The notes under the pieces were generated by a model. The model saw nothing but the letters and a program-made list of their open reading frames with translations. It did no database searches and was not told the origin of the DNA. From NCBI GenBank assembly GCA_964355675.1, contig CAYHEC010000025.1:1-46496 (forward strand): DNA of 46,496 nucleotides, in the 5' to 3' direction. The position numbers and the translations under genes are program-made. This document shows, piece after piece, positions 7,518 to 16,613 of the stretch (the stretch's first letter is position 1; each line of letters starts with the position of its first letter). The DNA comes from CAMBDS01 sp964355675. GTDB lineage: Bacteria; Electryoneota; AABM5-125-24; Hatepunaeales; Hatepunaeaceae.

Positions 7518-9350
7518 ATGACCAAACTAAAGTTTTTATTGACGCTTCTGCTTGTGATGCCAATTATAGCCATATCTGCTGATAACATAACACTTAAAGC
7601 TTTGGTTGATAACCCATCACCTCGATTGGGCGAGCGAGTAAATTATACGATTCAAGCAGACTACTCCGGTTCGCTTCCAGACATAGCCCCGCCTGACTTC
7701 GAAGGGTTCGATATCGTTGGCGGACCTTCAGTCTCTACATCCGTGCAAATAATCAATATGTCGGTCTCGAAGTCGCAGACGATCACCTATACAATTCGAC
7801 CAAACAAGCCCGGCACGCTGATTATCAATCCAGCGAGCCTTAAAGTACGGTCGAGAACGATCTCGTCGAATTCGGTAACATTGGAAGTGCTTTCTACTTC
7901 CAACCCGCAAACTCCCATAAATCCAGGGAAAAATCAAGGTAAATCAAGCCAAAGCCAGGAACCTGCTGTACAAAGCGAAAAACTGCCGGAAGTGTTCCTC
8001 ACCGCTTCCGTCGATAAGTCCAGTATTACCAAACTCGACATGGCTGTTGTCACCTATCGGCTGTACCTTAGAGTCAATGTCCTTAATTATGAAGTTGCCA
8101 AAATTCCGCAAGCAACCGGTTTCTGGATAGAAGAATTTCCTGTCTCCACCCGCCCAGTTCTCGAAGACGTAACCGTTCGCGGACAGCCTTACAAGGCCGC
8201 CACAATCCGTAAAGTCGGAGTATTCCCAACCAGGGCTGGGAGCATGATCCTTGATCCGTTGACCATCGACGTCACTATCGAGCGTCCCGGTCGAAGAAGC
8301 CGCGATTCGTTTTTCGACGATCCATTCTTCGGCAGTCGCGGTCAGCGAGTCACTCAGTCGGTAACTTGTGATCCTCTGACACTGAATATTCGGGATTTCC
8401 CTGCTGGTACGCCAGCCTATTTTTCTGGTGACGTAGGTTCTTACGAAATGAAAGTTACCTATGACAAAAGCGAGCTTGCCCAGAACGACGCTTTGACTGT
8501 AAAGGTCACAATCAATGGCCGTGGTTACATGAAATCTATTGATGCGCCGAAACTCGATCTGCCAAGCGGGTTCGAACAATTTGCACCTACCACCGAAGAT
8601 AATATCAGCCTTGTGGGTGAATCAATGAGAGGGAAAAAGACGTTCACCTATCTGGTCATTCCGCGTAGGACGGGTATGTTCACGCTGACGCCGGTCAACT
8701 TTAGTTATTTCGATCCGGGGTCGGGAGGTTATCAAACGGTTTCGAACGGGGGTATAGAATTAAACGTCTTACCTCCAACTGGTCGGGAGGAGAGCGCCTT
8801 CTCGGGTAAATCACAATCCGAAATAACACTGCTTGACTCTGATATTCGTTTTGTAAAAGCGCTTTCGACTCCATTAACTCATAAAGCGATCCCTCCTTAT
8901 CGTTCCCCTCTATTTTTTATACTTTTAGCACTGGGGCCAGTTGGGTACTTAAGCGGGATTGGCTGGGAAAAATACAGCGAACAACGTCAATCAAACCCGG
9001 TTGCAGTCAGGCGACGGAAGGCTACCGATTTGATGCGTAAAGCGTTTCTGGAAGCAGATAAATTCGCCGGACAAAGCGACGCATTCCGAGCCGCAGAAGC
9101 GGCGTCGAAGGGTTTGGCCGAGTTGACCGGAGCGATAATTAACGAACCTACAGCCGGATTGACCACCGATCTTGTCCGACGCAAACTTGAAGAACTTAAC
9201 GCCGGGCAGGACCTGATCGATCAATCGGTAAGATTACTTGGTGAAGCAGACCGAATTAGGTTTGGCGGAGCGGGGCAAACTGTCGGTGATATTGTGGCAA
9301 TGGTGGATGGTTTCAAAGCTGTTGCCGCGAGATTGGAGCAACTCAAATGA
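7518..9350 (+). CDS. batD: BatD, large periplasmic protein of the Bat operon
   Basis: 610-residue BatD/oxygen-tolerance family protein. The signal peptide is about 1-20 (KFLLTLLLVMPIIAISADN). It is followed by repeated beta-sandwich segments, the first beginning ITLKALVDNPSPRLGERVNY and a later one with ELAQNDALTVKVTINGRGYM. A single TM lies near 463-482 (SPLFFILLALGPVGYLSG), and a cytoplasmic helical tail follows. A Ser/Gln-rich linker is present at about 135-150. It starts 10 bp after batB-batC and its stop overlaps batE (ATGA). It probably scaffolds BatA/B in the periplasm. That role is inferred from operon membership and topology. Confidence 0.93.
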   Translation: MTKLKFLLTLLLVMPIIAISADNITLKALVDNPSPRLGERVNYTIQADYSGSLPDIAPPDFEGFDIVGGPSVSTSVQIINMSVSKSQTITYTIRPNKPGTLIINPASLKVRSRTISSNSVTLEVLSTSNPQTPINPGKNQGKSSQSQEPAVQSEKLPEVFLTASVDKSSITKLDMAVVTYRLYLRVNVLNYEVAKIPQATGFWIEEFPVSTRPVLEDVTVRGQPYKAATIRKVGVFPTRAGSMILDPLTIDVTIERPGRRSRDSFFDDPFFGSRGQRVTQSVTCDPLTLNIRDFPAGTPAYFSGDVGSYEMKVTYDKSELAQNDALTVKVTINGRGYMKSIDAPKLDLPSGFEQFAPTTEDNISLVGESMRGKKTFTYLVIPRRTGMFTLTPVNFSYFDPGSGGYQTVSNGGIELNVLPPTGREESAFSGKSQSEITLLDSDIRFVKALSTPLTHKAIPPYRSPLFFILLALGPVGYLSGIGWEKYSEQRQSNPVAVRRRKATDLMRKAFLEADKFAGQSDAFRAAEAASKGLAELTGAIINEPTAGLTTDLVRRKLEELNAGQDLIDQSVRLLGEADRIRFGGAGQTVGDIVAMVDGFKAVAARLEQLK

Positions 9351-10120
9351 AAATATTGACAATTATTCTCCTGTTGCTTTCTGTGATAACTTCAGCTCCT
9401 TTCCTTTCTTATGCTGGCGACGCCGAATTGCTTTTCGAAGCTGGTAACCGAGCCTATCTCGATGGTGATTGGAACGAAGCTAAAGCGAAATGGAAACAGG
9501 TTGAAGATCTCGGATTCATCGGCGGATCACTGTACTATAATTTGGGTAATGCTTACTTCAAAACGGGAGAATTAGGCGAAGCAATCCTCTATTGGGAAAG
9601 AGCGGCAAAATTGACTGGTGAAGACGGAGATATCACGGTTAATTTAAAGATTGCTCGCGCCCAAATCGACGACAAACTTGATGAGCAGGTCAGACTGCCG
9701 GTGTGGGACTGGTTCGACAGCCGACGAGATCGTCTTTCGGCTGGATTCATCACTTCCATGGGTGTGCTTCTATCGCTATTGACGTTTGGACTGATGGGAA
9801 TCAGGCGGTGGGTATTTCGCTCCGGATTGTTGAGTGAGCGTCTGAAATCCGTCACCATTGTTTTAGGTGTGTTACTGGTCATCGATCTGTCGATGGTTGC
9901 GCTTAAAGCTCGAGATGAGACGGTAGGGCGATTGGCAGTTTTTGTCGTGCCGGAATCCGAGGTTCTCAGCGCACCTGCAGTTGGTTCTGGGAAACTCCTC
10001 TTCACACTTCATGAGGGTACGAAAGTACGAGTCGTGAGGACTTTGGAGGGGTGGGTAGAAGTCTCCGCTGGTAAGGAGAAGCAGGGGTGGGTGAAGACAG
10101 AATCACTCGGTTTGATTTAG
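9347..10120 (+). CDS. batE: BatE-like TPR and SH3 membrane protein
   Basis: 257 residues. Signal peptide about 1-23, a TPR block at about 27-110 (LYYNLGNAYFKTGELGEAILYW), and two TM segments at about 131-149 and 165-183. A bacterial SH3-like domain ends the protein (about 195-257, with TLHEGTKVRVVRTLEGWVEV and WVKTESLG). This TPR-TM-SH3 architecture is that of BatE, the last gene of Bat operons. It overlaps batD by ATGA, and a strong terminator lies 39 bp after its stop, so the operon ends here. Confidence 0.9.
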   Translation: MKILTIILLLLSVITSAPFLSYAGDAELLFEAGNRAYLDGDWNEAKAKWKQVEDLGFIGGSLYYNLGNAYFKTGELGEAILYWERAAKLTGEDGDITVNLKIARAQIDDKLDEQVRLPVWDWFDSRRDRLSAGFITSMGVLLSLLTFGLMGIRRWVFRSGLLSERLKSVTIVLGVLLVIDLSMVALKARDETVGRLAVFVVPESEVLSAPAVGSGKLLFTLHEGTKVRVVRTLEGWVEVSAGKEKQGWVKTESLGLI

Positions 10121-10158
10121 GGCTTTTACGCGAACATAAACGAAAAGACTCTCTTGTG

Positions 10159-10194
10159 AGCCCGCTGAGCTTCGCTTGGCGGGCTTCATTTTTT
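10159..10194 (+). terminator. Rho-independent terminator of the Bat operon
   Basis: A 12-bp stem (AGCCCGCTGAGC with GCTTGGCGGGCT, two G-U wobbles) and loop TTC are followed by CATTTTTT. It sits just after batE and before the convergent UbiA-family gene. A separate 8-bp hairpin, CGCACAGC/GCTGTGCG, follows at 10201-10218 without a T-run. Confidence 0.88.
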
Positions 10195-10230
10195 AAGACT
10201 CGCACAGCAAAGCTGTGCGGCAACACGCCC

Positions 10231-11115
10231 TTAGTTACTACGCGCCAAAGTCAGGATCACTGCTACCACGACGATCCATAGCAATACAGTGAATTTGATG
10301 CCGTTATCCTTGACTACAAGCGCAGTTGGGTCTTCGCCTGCCCGGTCATTAATGGCGAGCTTCTGATAGCGGAATATGCCATAAAGTACAATCGGTAGTG
10401 TGTAGATTAAAGCGTCGGTGTGATGTTTTTCGGCTGTCCGGGGATCTACGGTGTAAAGTGTATAGAATATCAGCGTCATCGAAGTCAATACGGTGATCCA
10501 ACTGTCGATCACGGATAGAGGCGGGTAGATATGAAGCACTTTTCGGCTACTAAGATCGCTCTGCTCTATTGCCGCGATCTCTTGGCGACGTTTAACCAAA
10601 CCAAGAAAGAGCGCGATCGAGAAAGTGCAGAGAAGCATCCAGTGCGAAAGAGGTTCGTGGATAATAACCGATCCGAGAATGACTCTTAACACAAATCCCA
10701 GGGCTACGATAATTATATCAACGATCAACAATCTCCGTAACCAAACTGAATATAGAGCCATCATCACAAAATAAGATCCGCCAATTATCGCACCTTCCAC
10801 GGATGACGCCACCAATAATATCATTCCCACAACGAAAGCAAACGCCATTCCGATTAGCGCAGGAGTGGTCTGAAGGTTCCCAGATGCGATCGGTCTGAGT
10901 TTTTTGGTGGGATGTTGACGGTCTTCGGTGCGATTCATCAGATCGTTGAAAACATACACCGCCGAACTGATCAGGGAAAACCCGAGTACGCAAAAAATCA
11001 AATGTCCCCAGATTTTTGGATCCAGGAATTGAAGCGTGAATAAGGCTGGAGCAAGGATGAAGCCGCTCTTTACCCATTGGCGTAAACGGTAGGAACGGAG
11101 GATGTTTCTAATCAT
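10231..11115 (-). CDS. UbiA-family prenyltransferase, probably decaprenyl-phosphate phosphoribosyltransferase-like
   Basis: Integral membrane transferase of 294 residues with about nine hydrophobic segments. The first Asp-rich motif ND...EDRQHPTKKLRPIASG (57-79), with HPxKxxRP, is the form seen in decaprenyl-phosphate 5-phosphoribosyltransferases, which make polyprenyl-phosphoryl ribose for cell-surface glycans. The second motif region is YSVWLRRLLIVDIIIVALGF (about 123-142). The reaction is assigned from motif resemblance, and a different UbiA-family activity cannot be excluded. It is last in a minus-strand run (membrane protein, methyltransferase, acyltransferase, this gene), but 123 bp of repeats separate it from the preceding gene. 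Confidence 0.85.
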   Translation of the reverse strand: MIRNILRSYRLRQWVKSGFILAPALFTLQFLDPKIWGHLIFCVLGFSLISSAVYVFNDLMNRTEDRQHPTKKLRPIASGNLQTTPALIGMAFAFVVGMILLVASSVEGAIIGGSYFVMMALYSVWLRRLLIVDIIIVALGFVLRVILGSVIIHEPLSHWMLLCTFSIALFLGLVKRRQEIAAIEQSDLSSRKVLHIYPPLSVIDSWITVLTSMTLIFYTLYTVDPRTAEKHHTDALIYTLPIVLYGIFRYQKLAINDRAGEDPTALVVKDNGIKFTVLLWIVVVAVILTLARSN

Positions 11116-11121
11116 CGAAAC

Positions 11122-11217
11122 CTTGGAGGGTGGGTTTTAACCCGCCCTCAAGAGTGGACTGAAATGGAATGAATGGACTGGATGGGCGGGTAGAACGGGG
11201 CTCCGTACCCGTTCTGC
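11122..11217. repeat. Intergenic palindromes
   Basis: 11122-11154 is a hairpin of the CTTGGAGGG family with centre GGGTTTTAACCC. 11192-11215 is AGAACGGG/CCCGTTCT with loop GCTCCGTA; a relative of the latter lies around 30923-30950. No gene is visible. Confidence 0.75.
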
Positions 11218-11238
11218 TGAGTTTTCCATCGAACATAT

Positions 11239-12354
11239 CTACAAATTTCTTTCGTAAATCCTGTAAGTCTTGTGTTTTTTTGCTCCCATCATTTCGAGAG
11301 CACGGTTCATTGGCCAGTTGTCTTCAAGTATCCACGACATTTCTGCCTGATTGTAACCTTTCTCAGTCGCGATGCGGAATGTTTCGTAATAGAGCGCTGT
11401 GTCGATCCCGCGATGTCGATACTCCTTGATAACGCCAAGAATAACTACCCTTGCCGAGCAAATTTTTCTACGGTACCAGAGCAACTTGATCATGCCAAAT
11501 GGAAACAGTTGTCCGTTACGAATATGCCTGGTTGCCTGATTAACATCCGGTAAAGCTAATGAAAACGCCACTGGTTTTCCATTGTCTTCGGCAATAAGCA
11601 CCAGATTTGGGTCGATGACTTGTTTGAGACTCTTGGCGACGTGCTTGAATTCCTCCTCCGTCCAGGGAACAAACCCCCAATTATCCGACCACGCCTGATT
11701 ATAGACGTCACGAAATATCTCGATTTCCTGATTGAATTTCTTCATGTTCGGGTGACGGAAGGTCATTTTGGAGCGCTTCACCAGCAACTCTCCCAATTTC
11801 AGAAGTCTCTCTGAAACATCTTCTTTAGCCATTGAGTACGCATAAACATCCTTGACCTTTTCGAAAACCGAATTATCGTAGAGTGTCGGGTAATACTCGG
11901 GATTCCAAACCATTTTTATCGTGGGAGGTTCCTCGAAAGCATTCAACAGAACCCCGATTTCATCGTTCATCGACGGATTGGTAGGTCCCATTATCTTGCG
12001 CAGTTTATTCTTGCGGTGCCATTGTGAGGCGCTATTAAACAACGCATGCGCCACGTCGAGATCGTCCACACACTCGAAAAATCCGAAGAGACCGACAAGC
12101 TGCTTCGAAGATTTCAGATAATTGTGATCGAGAATTGCCGCAATTCGACCGACGACTCTGTCTCCAATTCTTGCCAGATACATCTCCATCTCAGCGTGCT
12201 TGAAGAAAGGGTTTTTAGTTTTGCTCAGAGTGGTCCGTATTTCGGAAATCAACGGTGGTACGAACGCTGGATTTTTCCGGTGAAGGCGATAAGGGAGTGC
12301 GATGAATTCGTCGAGATCGGAAGAGGATCTGACAGGTGATATCGTGATCGACAA
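11239..12354 (-). CDS. GNAT-like N-acyltransferase family protein
   Basis: 371 residues resembling a widespread uncharacterised acyltransferase family related to E. coli YghO. The N-terminal part begins YRLHRKNPAFVPPL, and the central GPTNPSMNDEIGVLL is typical of the family. A C-terminal GNAT-like core includes ILGVIKEYRHRGIDTALYYE, which fits an acyl-CoA-binding loop, and WILEDNWPMNRALEMMGA. No signal peptide or TM is visible. The start is TTG at 12354, four bases after the methyltransferase stop; there is no ATG nearby in frame. The substrate is unknown. Confidence 0.8.
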   Translation of the reverse strand: MSITISPVRSSSDLDEFIALPYRLHRKNPAFVPPLISEIRTTLSKTKNPFFKHAEMEMYLARIGDRVVGRIAAILDHNYLKSSKQLVGLFGFFECVDDLDVAHALFNSASQWHRKNKLRKIMGPTNPSMNDEIGVLLNAFEEPPTIKMVWNPEYYPTLYDNSVFEKVKDVYAYSMAKEDVSERLLKLGELLVKRSKMTFRHPNMKKFNQEIEIFRDVYNQAWSDNWGFVPWTEEEFKHVAKSLKQVIDPNLVLIAEDNGKPVAFSLALPDVNQATRHIRNGQLFPFGMIKLLWYRRKICSARVVILGVIKEYRHRGIDTALYYETFRIATEKGYNQAEMSWILEDNWPMNRALEMMGAKKHKTYRIYERNL

Positions 12355-12357
12355 TGG

Positions 12358-13116
12358 TTACTCTACTGCCATTGATAAAGGGTGAACTCTTGGGGCAGTT
12401 TGAAGTCTTAATTCTGCCGCCCGGAAATAATCTGGATCTATTTCAAAACCGAGAAAACGTCTTTGCAGTGCCAACGCCGCGGCTCCGGTCGAACCGACTC
12501 CCATAAAGGGATCGAACACCAGGTCGTCGGGAGCAGTTGACCACTCGATTATTTGTTTAAGGACTTTGACTGGTTTCTGAGTCGGATGAACTGGATTTTT
12601 TATCCTTTCCGATCCCATACAGATCGGAGTCTCAATTAGATTTTCTGGCGCTTCGATGAAATTGTGCATATCCTTCTGGTTGCTGAAGTTCCAGGTGTGA
12701 CCTTGGTTCCAGAGCGCAACGATCAATTCACAGCTATTCAAAAATCCTGCCCGCCGAAATTTGGGGATCGGATTGGTTTTGTGCCAGACAACAAACTGAA
12801 AAGTGTCGAAGACCGGATCGAACGCCTCGTGCCATTTTCCAAGCATATTGTAACTGGTGAAAGCGAAGATATTGCCGGTCGGTTTAAGGATGCGTCTGAA
12901 TTCATCGACCCAGTCCGCCGGATTGAACACCAGTTTGTCCCACTCTGCCAGATCGTTGTTGATTTCCTTCCGCCATGGGGCTTTGATGTTGCCACGTGAA
13001 TAGGGCGAAAGGTTGTAAGGCGGATCGGTAAGGATGAGGTCGATAGAACCAGACTCTACCGTCGTTATAAGTTCTGTTGCGTTTCCAAATAATAAATGAT
13101 GACTGACGAGAGACAA
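12358..13116 (-). CDS. Solitary DNA methyltransferase (N6-adenine or N4-cytosine type)
   Basis: 252 residues of the N6/N4 methyltransferase fold, beta-type order. Catalytic motif IV DPPY is at about 31-34 (LILTDPPYNLSPYS), and the SAM-binding motif I DPFMGVGSTGAA comes near the C-terminus after HPTQKPVKVL. No restriction gene adjoins it, so it may be an orphan regulatory methylase. The neighbours are a small membrane protein upstream and an acyltransferase downstream. The start is TTG at 13116, directly after the previous stop, with AGGGAAA as ribosome-binding site. The recognition sequence cannot be deduced. Confidence 0.9.
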   Translation of the reverse strand: MSLVSHHLLFGNATELITTVESGSIDLILTDPPYNLSPYSRGNIKAPWRKEINNDLAEWDKLVFNPADWVDEFRRILKPTGNIFAFTSYNMLGKWHEAFDPVFDTFQFVVWHKTNPIPKFRRAGFLNSCELIVALWNQGHTWNFSNQKDMHNFIEAPENLIETPICMGSERIKNPVHPTQKPVKVLKQIIEWSTAPDDLVFDPFMGVGSTGAAALALQRRFLGFEIDPDYFRAAELRLQTAPRVHPLSMAVE

Positions 13117-13581
13117 TTATTTCCCTGCTGTTTCGGTCTCGTCTTCCAGATCCTCTACTGGCGTCGAGACCGGATCGACGACGCCGACTTTTTCAGCCAG
13201 ATTCCAAAGCACTGGAAGTTTATAAGCTCTGCCGTTGTAGGCGGCAAGCACTCCTAACACCGCGATAACCAGTATCGCGATCCAGACGATCTTGTAAAAC
13301 ACTGGCACGGTTATCAGGAAGAGCGCCAGCTCGACGGCAAAAAGGATCATCCCCTGCCGGGCGTGCTCCTTGATCTCGGGCATCTCCTCGCGCAGTGACC
13401 ACGGGTAAAGGCAGAAGACCGGCAGGTAGCAGAGCATCGCCTCCCACGGGATCGGTGGCGTGGTCGAGTCGGTTCCGTCTTCTCCCCACGGTTTGGACGA
13501 GGTGGAGTGAAAGTCGGCCGCTTCTTCTCCGCCTCGCTTGCGAGGGGGGGAAGGGGGGGTGTCGTCGTCGAATTGGTTCAT
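13117..13581 (-). CDS. Small membrane protein, DUF4870/Tic20-like, with repeat-derived N-terminus
   Basis: 154 residues. The core (about 48-135) contains YLPVFCLYPW, a HARQGMILF motif as in DUF4870 proteins, and two to three TM segments (about 78-115). The first 40 residues are low complexity (PPSPPRKRGGEE) and are encoded over a CCTCGCTTGCGAGG palindrome (13535-13548), so this part looks derived from an inserted repeat. The start ATG at 13581 has AAGAG upstream. It is the first gene of the minus-strand run leading to the methyltransferase. Function unknown. Confidence 0.7.
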   Translation of the reverse strand: MNQFDDDTPPSPPRKRGGEEAADFHSTSSKPWGEDGTDSTTPPIPWEAMLCYLPVFCLYPWSLREEMPEIKEHARQGMILFAVELALFLITVPVFYKIVWIAILVIAVLGVLAAYNGRAYKLPVLWNLAEKVGVVDPVSTPVEDLEDETETAGK

Positions 13582-13606
13582 AGGAACTCTTGAGTAAGTT
13601 CAGTAC

Positions 13607-13694
13607 GACAGGCATTCTTGCCTGTCAAATTGAGTTTCGTGGCGTCACACGTCCCGTGTGACGCGCTACAATGCAGTCACACGTCTCGTGTGAC
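13607..13694. repeat. Three palindromic hairpins
   Basis: GACAGGCATTCTTGCCTGTC (13607-13626), a 10-bp hairpin GCGTCACACG/CGTGTGACGC (13642-13664) and its shorter relative GTCACACG/CGTGTGAC (13676-13694). They separate the sorting-domain gene from the small membrane protein. None has a T-run, so a terminator role is possible but unproven. Confidence 0.75.
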
Positions 13695-13708
13695 AGCACA
13701 CTACCGCG

Positions 13709-14683
13709 CTACCGTATCAATAGAATCTGCCTGACTGCCTGCCCGTTGACGAAGACCAGTCTTGCATAATATGCACCAGCGGGAGCATTGCCCGCATTCC
13801 ATGAGTAGATAAAATTGCCTGCTGGCGAAAATCCCTCCTTAAGAACTGCGACTTCACGTCCGTCGGGACGAACAATGGTGAGACGGATATCGGAGGGTGA
13901 AGGCAAAGAGAATGAGAGCGAAGTCGTTGAGTTGAAGGGATTGGGAAAGGGTTGATCAAGGGTGATCGTTGACGGTATTTGAGCGTCAATCCCAACAACA
14001 GAGACCTGGCCATTTCCAGTCGCAACTATTGAATAACTTTCCACCAAGACGGTATTATGCAGATAAACGGTGATGTCGAGCGTGTCAACGTACGCCTGAT
14101 TAATTCTGGGTCTGAACCGGACAGGCATAGTATATACATCTTCGTGTTGAATCCTAAATTTGCCATAGCCATAACCCCACCCTACGCGTTCACCTGTCTG
14201 CGTATTCAGCATAACTATGTAACCTGCGCCGAATGGCATCTCGGCAGTAGATACCCCTTCAACCGCTCTAATGGGGTCCTGATAAATAAAGCTGAAATGC
14301 CATTGCTCAAGTATTGCATCATCAAGTTCTAAACGACCGAGTTCAATTAAATAATCTACCGATGCTGGATAATAGCCAAATTCCTGTTGAAACCGTTGGG
14401 CAGCCACCCAACAGGTATCAAGAGTCAAATTTGCGCGCAGAGCTTCAGATTGGCGCACCCCAAACGGTGAAACTACCTCCCAACCTTGAGATGTACTGAG
14501 CCTTACTGTCGCTTCCCCGCTATCCGGCCCCGAATACCGGAACCTCACCTCCTGCCAGCCTGTATCCCCGACGGCGACAGAGCCGAAGTCAAGCTCGGTG
14601 GGAGAGAAGGAAATCAGCCTTGCCGAAACGGGCAGGGCAAGGCCTAATGCAACAATAACCGTGAGTAGAAGTTTCGTTTTCAT
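13709..14683 (-). CDS. Secreted protein with FlgD-like/type IX-type C-terminal sorting domain
   Basis: The start is set at 14683 because AAAGG precedes this ATG and the protein then opens with a signal peptide (MKTKLLLTVIVALGLALPVSA). An upstream ATG at 14722 would add 13 residues with no signal character. The protein has about 324 residues. An Ig-like segment SFSPTELDFGSVAVGDTGWQ (about 24-95) resembles ASPM/HYDIN anchors. A middle region (about 95-190, RFQQEFGYYPASVDYLIELG) resembles pseudopilin-type domains. The C-terminal 80 residues (PFPNPFNSTTSLSFSLPSPS, ending RQILLIR) form a sorting domain. Probably exported and surface-attached or secreted. It lies downstream of proS on the same strand. 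Confidence 0.85.
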   Translation of the reverse strand: MKTKLLLTVIVALGLALPVSARLISFSPTELDFGSVAVGDTGWQEVRFRYSGPDSGEATVRLSTSQGWEVVSPFGVRQSEALRANLTLDTCWVAAQRFQQEFGYYPASVDYLIELGRLELDDAILEQWHFSFIYQDPIRAVEGVSTAEMPFGAGYIVMLNTQTGERVGWGYGYGKFRIQHEDVYTMPVRFRPRINQAYVDTLDITVYLHNTVLVESYSIVATGNGQVSVVGIDAQIPSTITLDQPFPNPFNSTTSLSFSLPSPSDIRLTIVRPDGREVAVLKEGFSPAGNFIYSWNAGNAPAGAYYARLVFVNGQAVRQILLIR

Positions 14684-14706
14684 GAGTGATGCCTTTGTTT
14701 TCAAAT

Positions 14707-14752
14707 GGGCGATGGCAAGCATCGCCCGTACGGGCGAACCTTGTGTTCGCCC
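14707..14752. repeat. Two tandem GGGCGA-type hairpins
   Basis: GGGCGATG/CATCGCCC (14707-14727, loop GCAAG) and GGGCGAAC/GTTCGCCC (14732-14752). They lie between the proS stop and the next minus-strand gene and contain no T-run. Confidence 0.75.
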
Positions 14753-14765
14753 TGCAAGTCGTCAT

Positions 14766-16472
14766 TTACGGCTCGCACTCCTCCAAAATCTTCTCAATCG
14801 CTTCAGAGACTTCTTCGGTAGTCACGAACGTCCGTTCCCCCGTCCAGCGGTTCTTCACCTCGACCTTGCCTTCCGCCATGTTGCGTGCCGAAACGACAAT
14901 CTGAACCGGGATCCCAATCAGGTCGGCGTCCTTCATCTTCACGCCGGGGCGGGCGTCGCGGTCGTCGAGCAGAACCTCGAAGCCGTCCTCCAGCAACTGT
15001 TTGTAAAGCGCTTCGGCGGCGGTAGTGACCGTCTCGTCGTTGCCGCCAATAGCCAGGATATTGACGTCGAACGGCGTCAGCGCGCTGTTCCAACGAATGC
15101 CGTCCTTGTCGGCATTGGCCTCAACCGCCGAGGCAACGATCCGCTCGATGCCAATCCCGTAGCTTCCCATCACAATCGGCTTCTCCACGCCAGCTTCGTC
15201 GAGGAAGGTAGCTCCCATTGCGGCGGAATATTTCGTGCCTAACTTGAAGATATGCCCAAGTTCAATCGACTTCTTCAGCTTGAGTGATTGTCCACAAACC
15301 GGGCAGGCTTCTCCGTCACGGGCCACTCGCAAGTCAAGGTAGGAGTCTGGCTGGACATCCCTGCCGAACTCCAAACCTATGACGTGGTAGCCGTTACGGT
15401 TGGCTCCAGAGACTAATCCTTTGGCGTCTTCGAGCCGAAGATCGGCGTAGATCGGAATCGAGCGGTCACCTTGAGGGCCAAGATAGCCGACGTCAGCGTT
15501 CATCCACTCTTTCACCTCTTCTGGGTGAGCCGGGCGGATCATACTCCCGACAACGCGAGTCAGTTTGGCTTCGCTAAGCTCATCATCGCCAGCGATCAGT
15601 GCAATCACTGGGCCCGCTGATCCGGCGTAGATCAGCGTCTTGACAAGTCTTGACGGGGGGATGTTCAGGAAGGCAGAGACGTCTTCTACAGTTCGTTTAC
15701 CCGGAGTGGCGACGTCAGTCAACGTCGATTCGGGACCGTTTTCTACTTTGTCCATCGACGAGGTTGCTACTTCCAAATTGGCGGCATACCCGCAGTGAGT
15801 GCATCGGGCAACTGTATCTTCACCCGCGTCAGAATCGACCATGAACTCCTCAGACTGCGATCCGCCCATCAATCCCGAAGAAGCCTGAACTATGTAATAG
15901 TCGAACCCACAGCGTTCGAAGGTACGAATATACGCCTGACGTTGGCGCTCGTAACTCTTATCAAGACCTTCTTCATCGCGGTCAAGACTGTAGGCGTCCA
16001 TCATCAGGAATTGGCGGATCCGCAGTAATCCACCCCGCGGACGAGGCTCGTCGCGGAATTTCATCTGAATCTGGTACCACATCTGCGGCAGGTCGCGCCA
16101 TGACCGTAGCTCTCCGCGGGCAATCGAGCAGATGATTTCTTCATGAGTCGGTGCGAGACAGTAGCTTCGGTCTTTGCGATCTTTCAGCCGAAACATTTCC
16201 GAACCGAAATCCTGGGCTCGACCAGTCTCCTCCCAAACTTCTATCGGATTGAGGACTGGAAGAAAGAATTCCTGTCCGCCAATTTCGTCCTGCTCTTCGC
16301 GAACGATCTGTGAGGCTTTGGTCGCGGCGCGCCAACCGAGCGGCAGATATGAATATACTCCAGCGGCGAGCATTCTGATAAGACCGGCGCGGAGCATGAG
16401 TTTATGCGACGTGGCCGTAGCGTCTGTTGGCGTTTCTTTAAGTGTTGGTGCGAAAAAGTGTGATCGGCGCAT
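14766..16472 (-). CDS. proS: Prolyl-tRNA synthetase, bacterial type
   Basis: Charges tRNA-Pro in the cytoplasm. 568 residues, the normal length of bacterial-type ProRS. Class II motif 1 region GLIRMLAAGVYSYLPLGWRA is near 31-50, motif 2 LAPTHEEIICSIA and FRDEPRPRGGLLRIRQF lie at about 105-155, a YbaK-type editing insert spans roughly 240-375 (DVSAFLNIPPSRLVKTLIY), motif 3 is GSYGIGIERIVA, and the anticodon-binding domain is last. The ATG start at 16472 has AAAGA upstream. It appears complete. Confidence 0.97.
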   Translation of the reverse strand: MRRSHFFAPTLKETPTDATATSHKLMLRAGLIRMLAAGVYSYLPLGWRAATKASQIVREEQDEIGGQEFFLPVLNPIEVWEETGRAQDFGSEMFRLKDRKDRSYCLAPTHEEIICSIARGELRSWRDLPQMWYQIQMKFRDEPRPRGGLLRIRQFLMMDAYSLDRDEEGLDKSYERQRQAYIRTFERCGFDYYIVQASSGLMGGSQSEEFMVDSDAGEDTVARCTHCGYAANLEVATSSMDKVENGPESTLTDVATPGKRTVEDVSAFLNIPPSRLVKTLIYAGSAGPVIALIAGDDELSEAKLTRVVGSMIRPAHPEEVKEWMNADVGYLGPQGDRSIPIYADLRLEDAKGLVSGANRNGYHVIGLEFGRDVQPDSYLDLRVARDGEACPVCGQSLKLKKSIELGHIFKLGTKYSAAMGATFLDEAGVEKPIVMGSYGIGIERIVASAVEANADKDGIRWNSALTPFDVNILAIGGNDETVTTAAEALYKQLLEDGFEVLLDDRDARPGVKMKDADLIGIPVQIVVSARNMAEGKVEVKNRWTGERTFVTTEEVSEAIEKILEECEP

Positions 16473-16613
16473 TTGTTCTTTTAGTTACTGGTGTTCGGTG
16501 GCTGGTGACTGGTGACTGGTGGTCGATGGTCAGCCAAATCGCCTCAGATTTACATTATCCTTAATTTACAACCCTACAGCAACGAGCGCAAGGAAATAGT
16601 CTCACTTCCCGGC

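Noticed and set aside
14803..15242. Open frames on both strands inside proS
   Set aside because: They overlap a complete, conserved synthetase and have biased residue content typical of out-of-frame reading.
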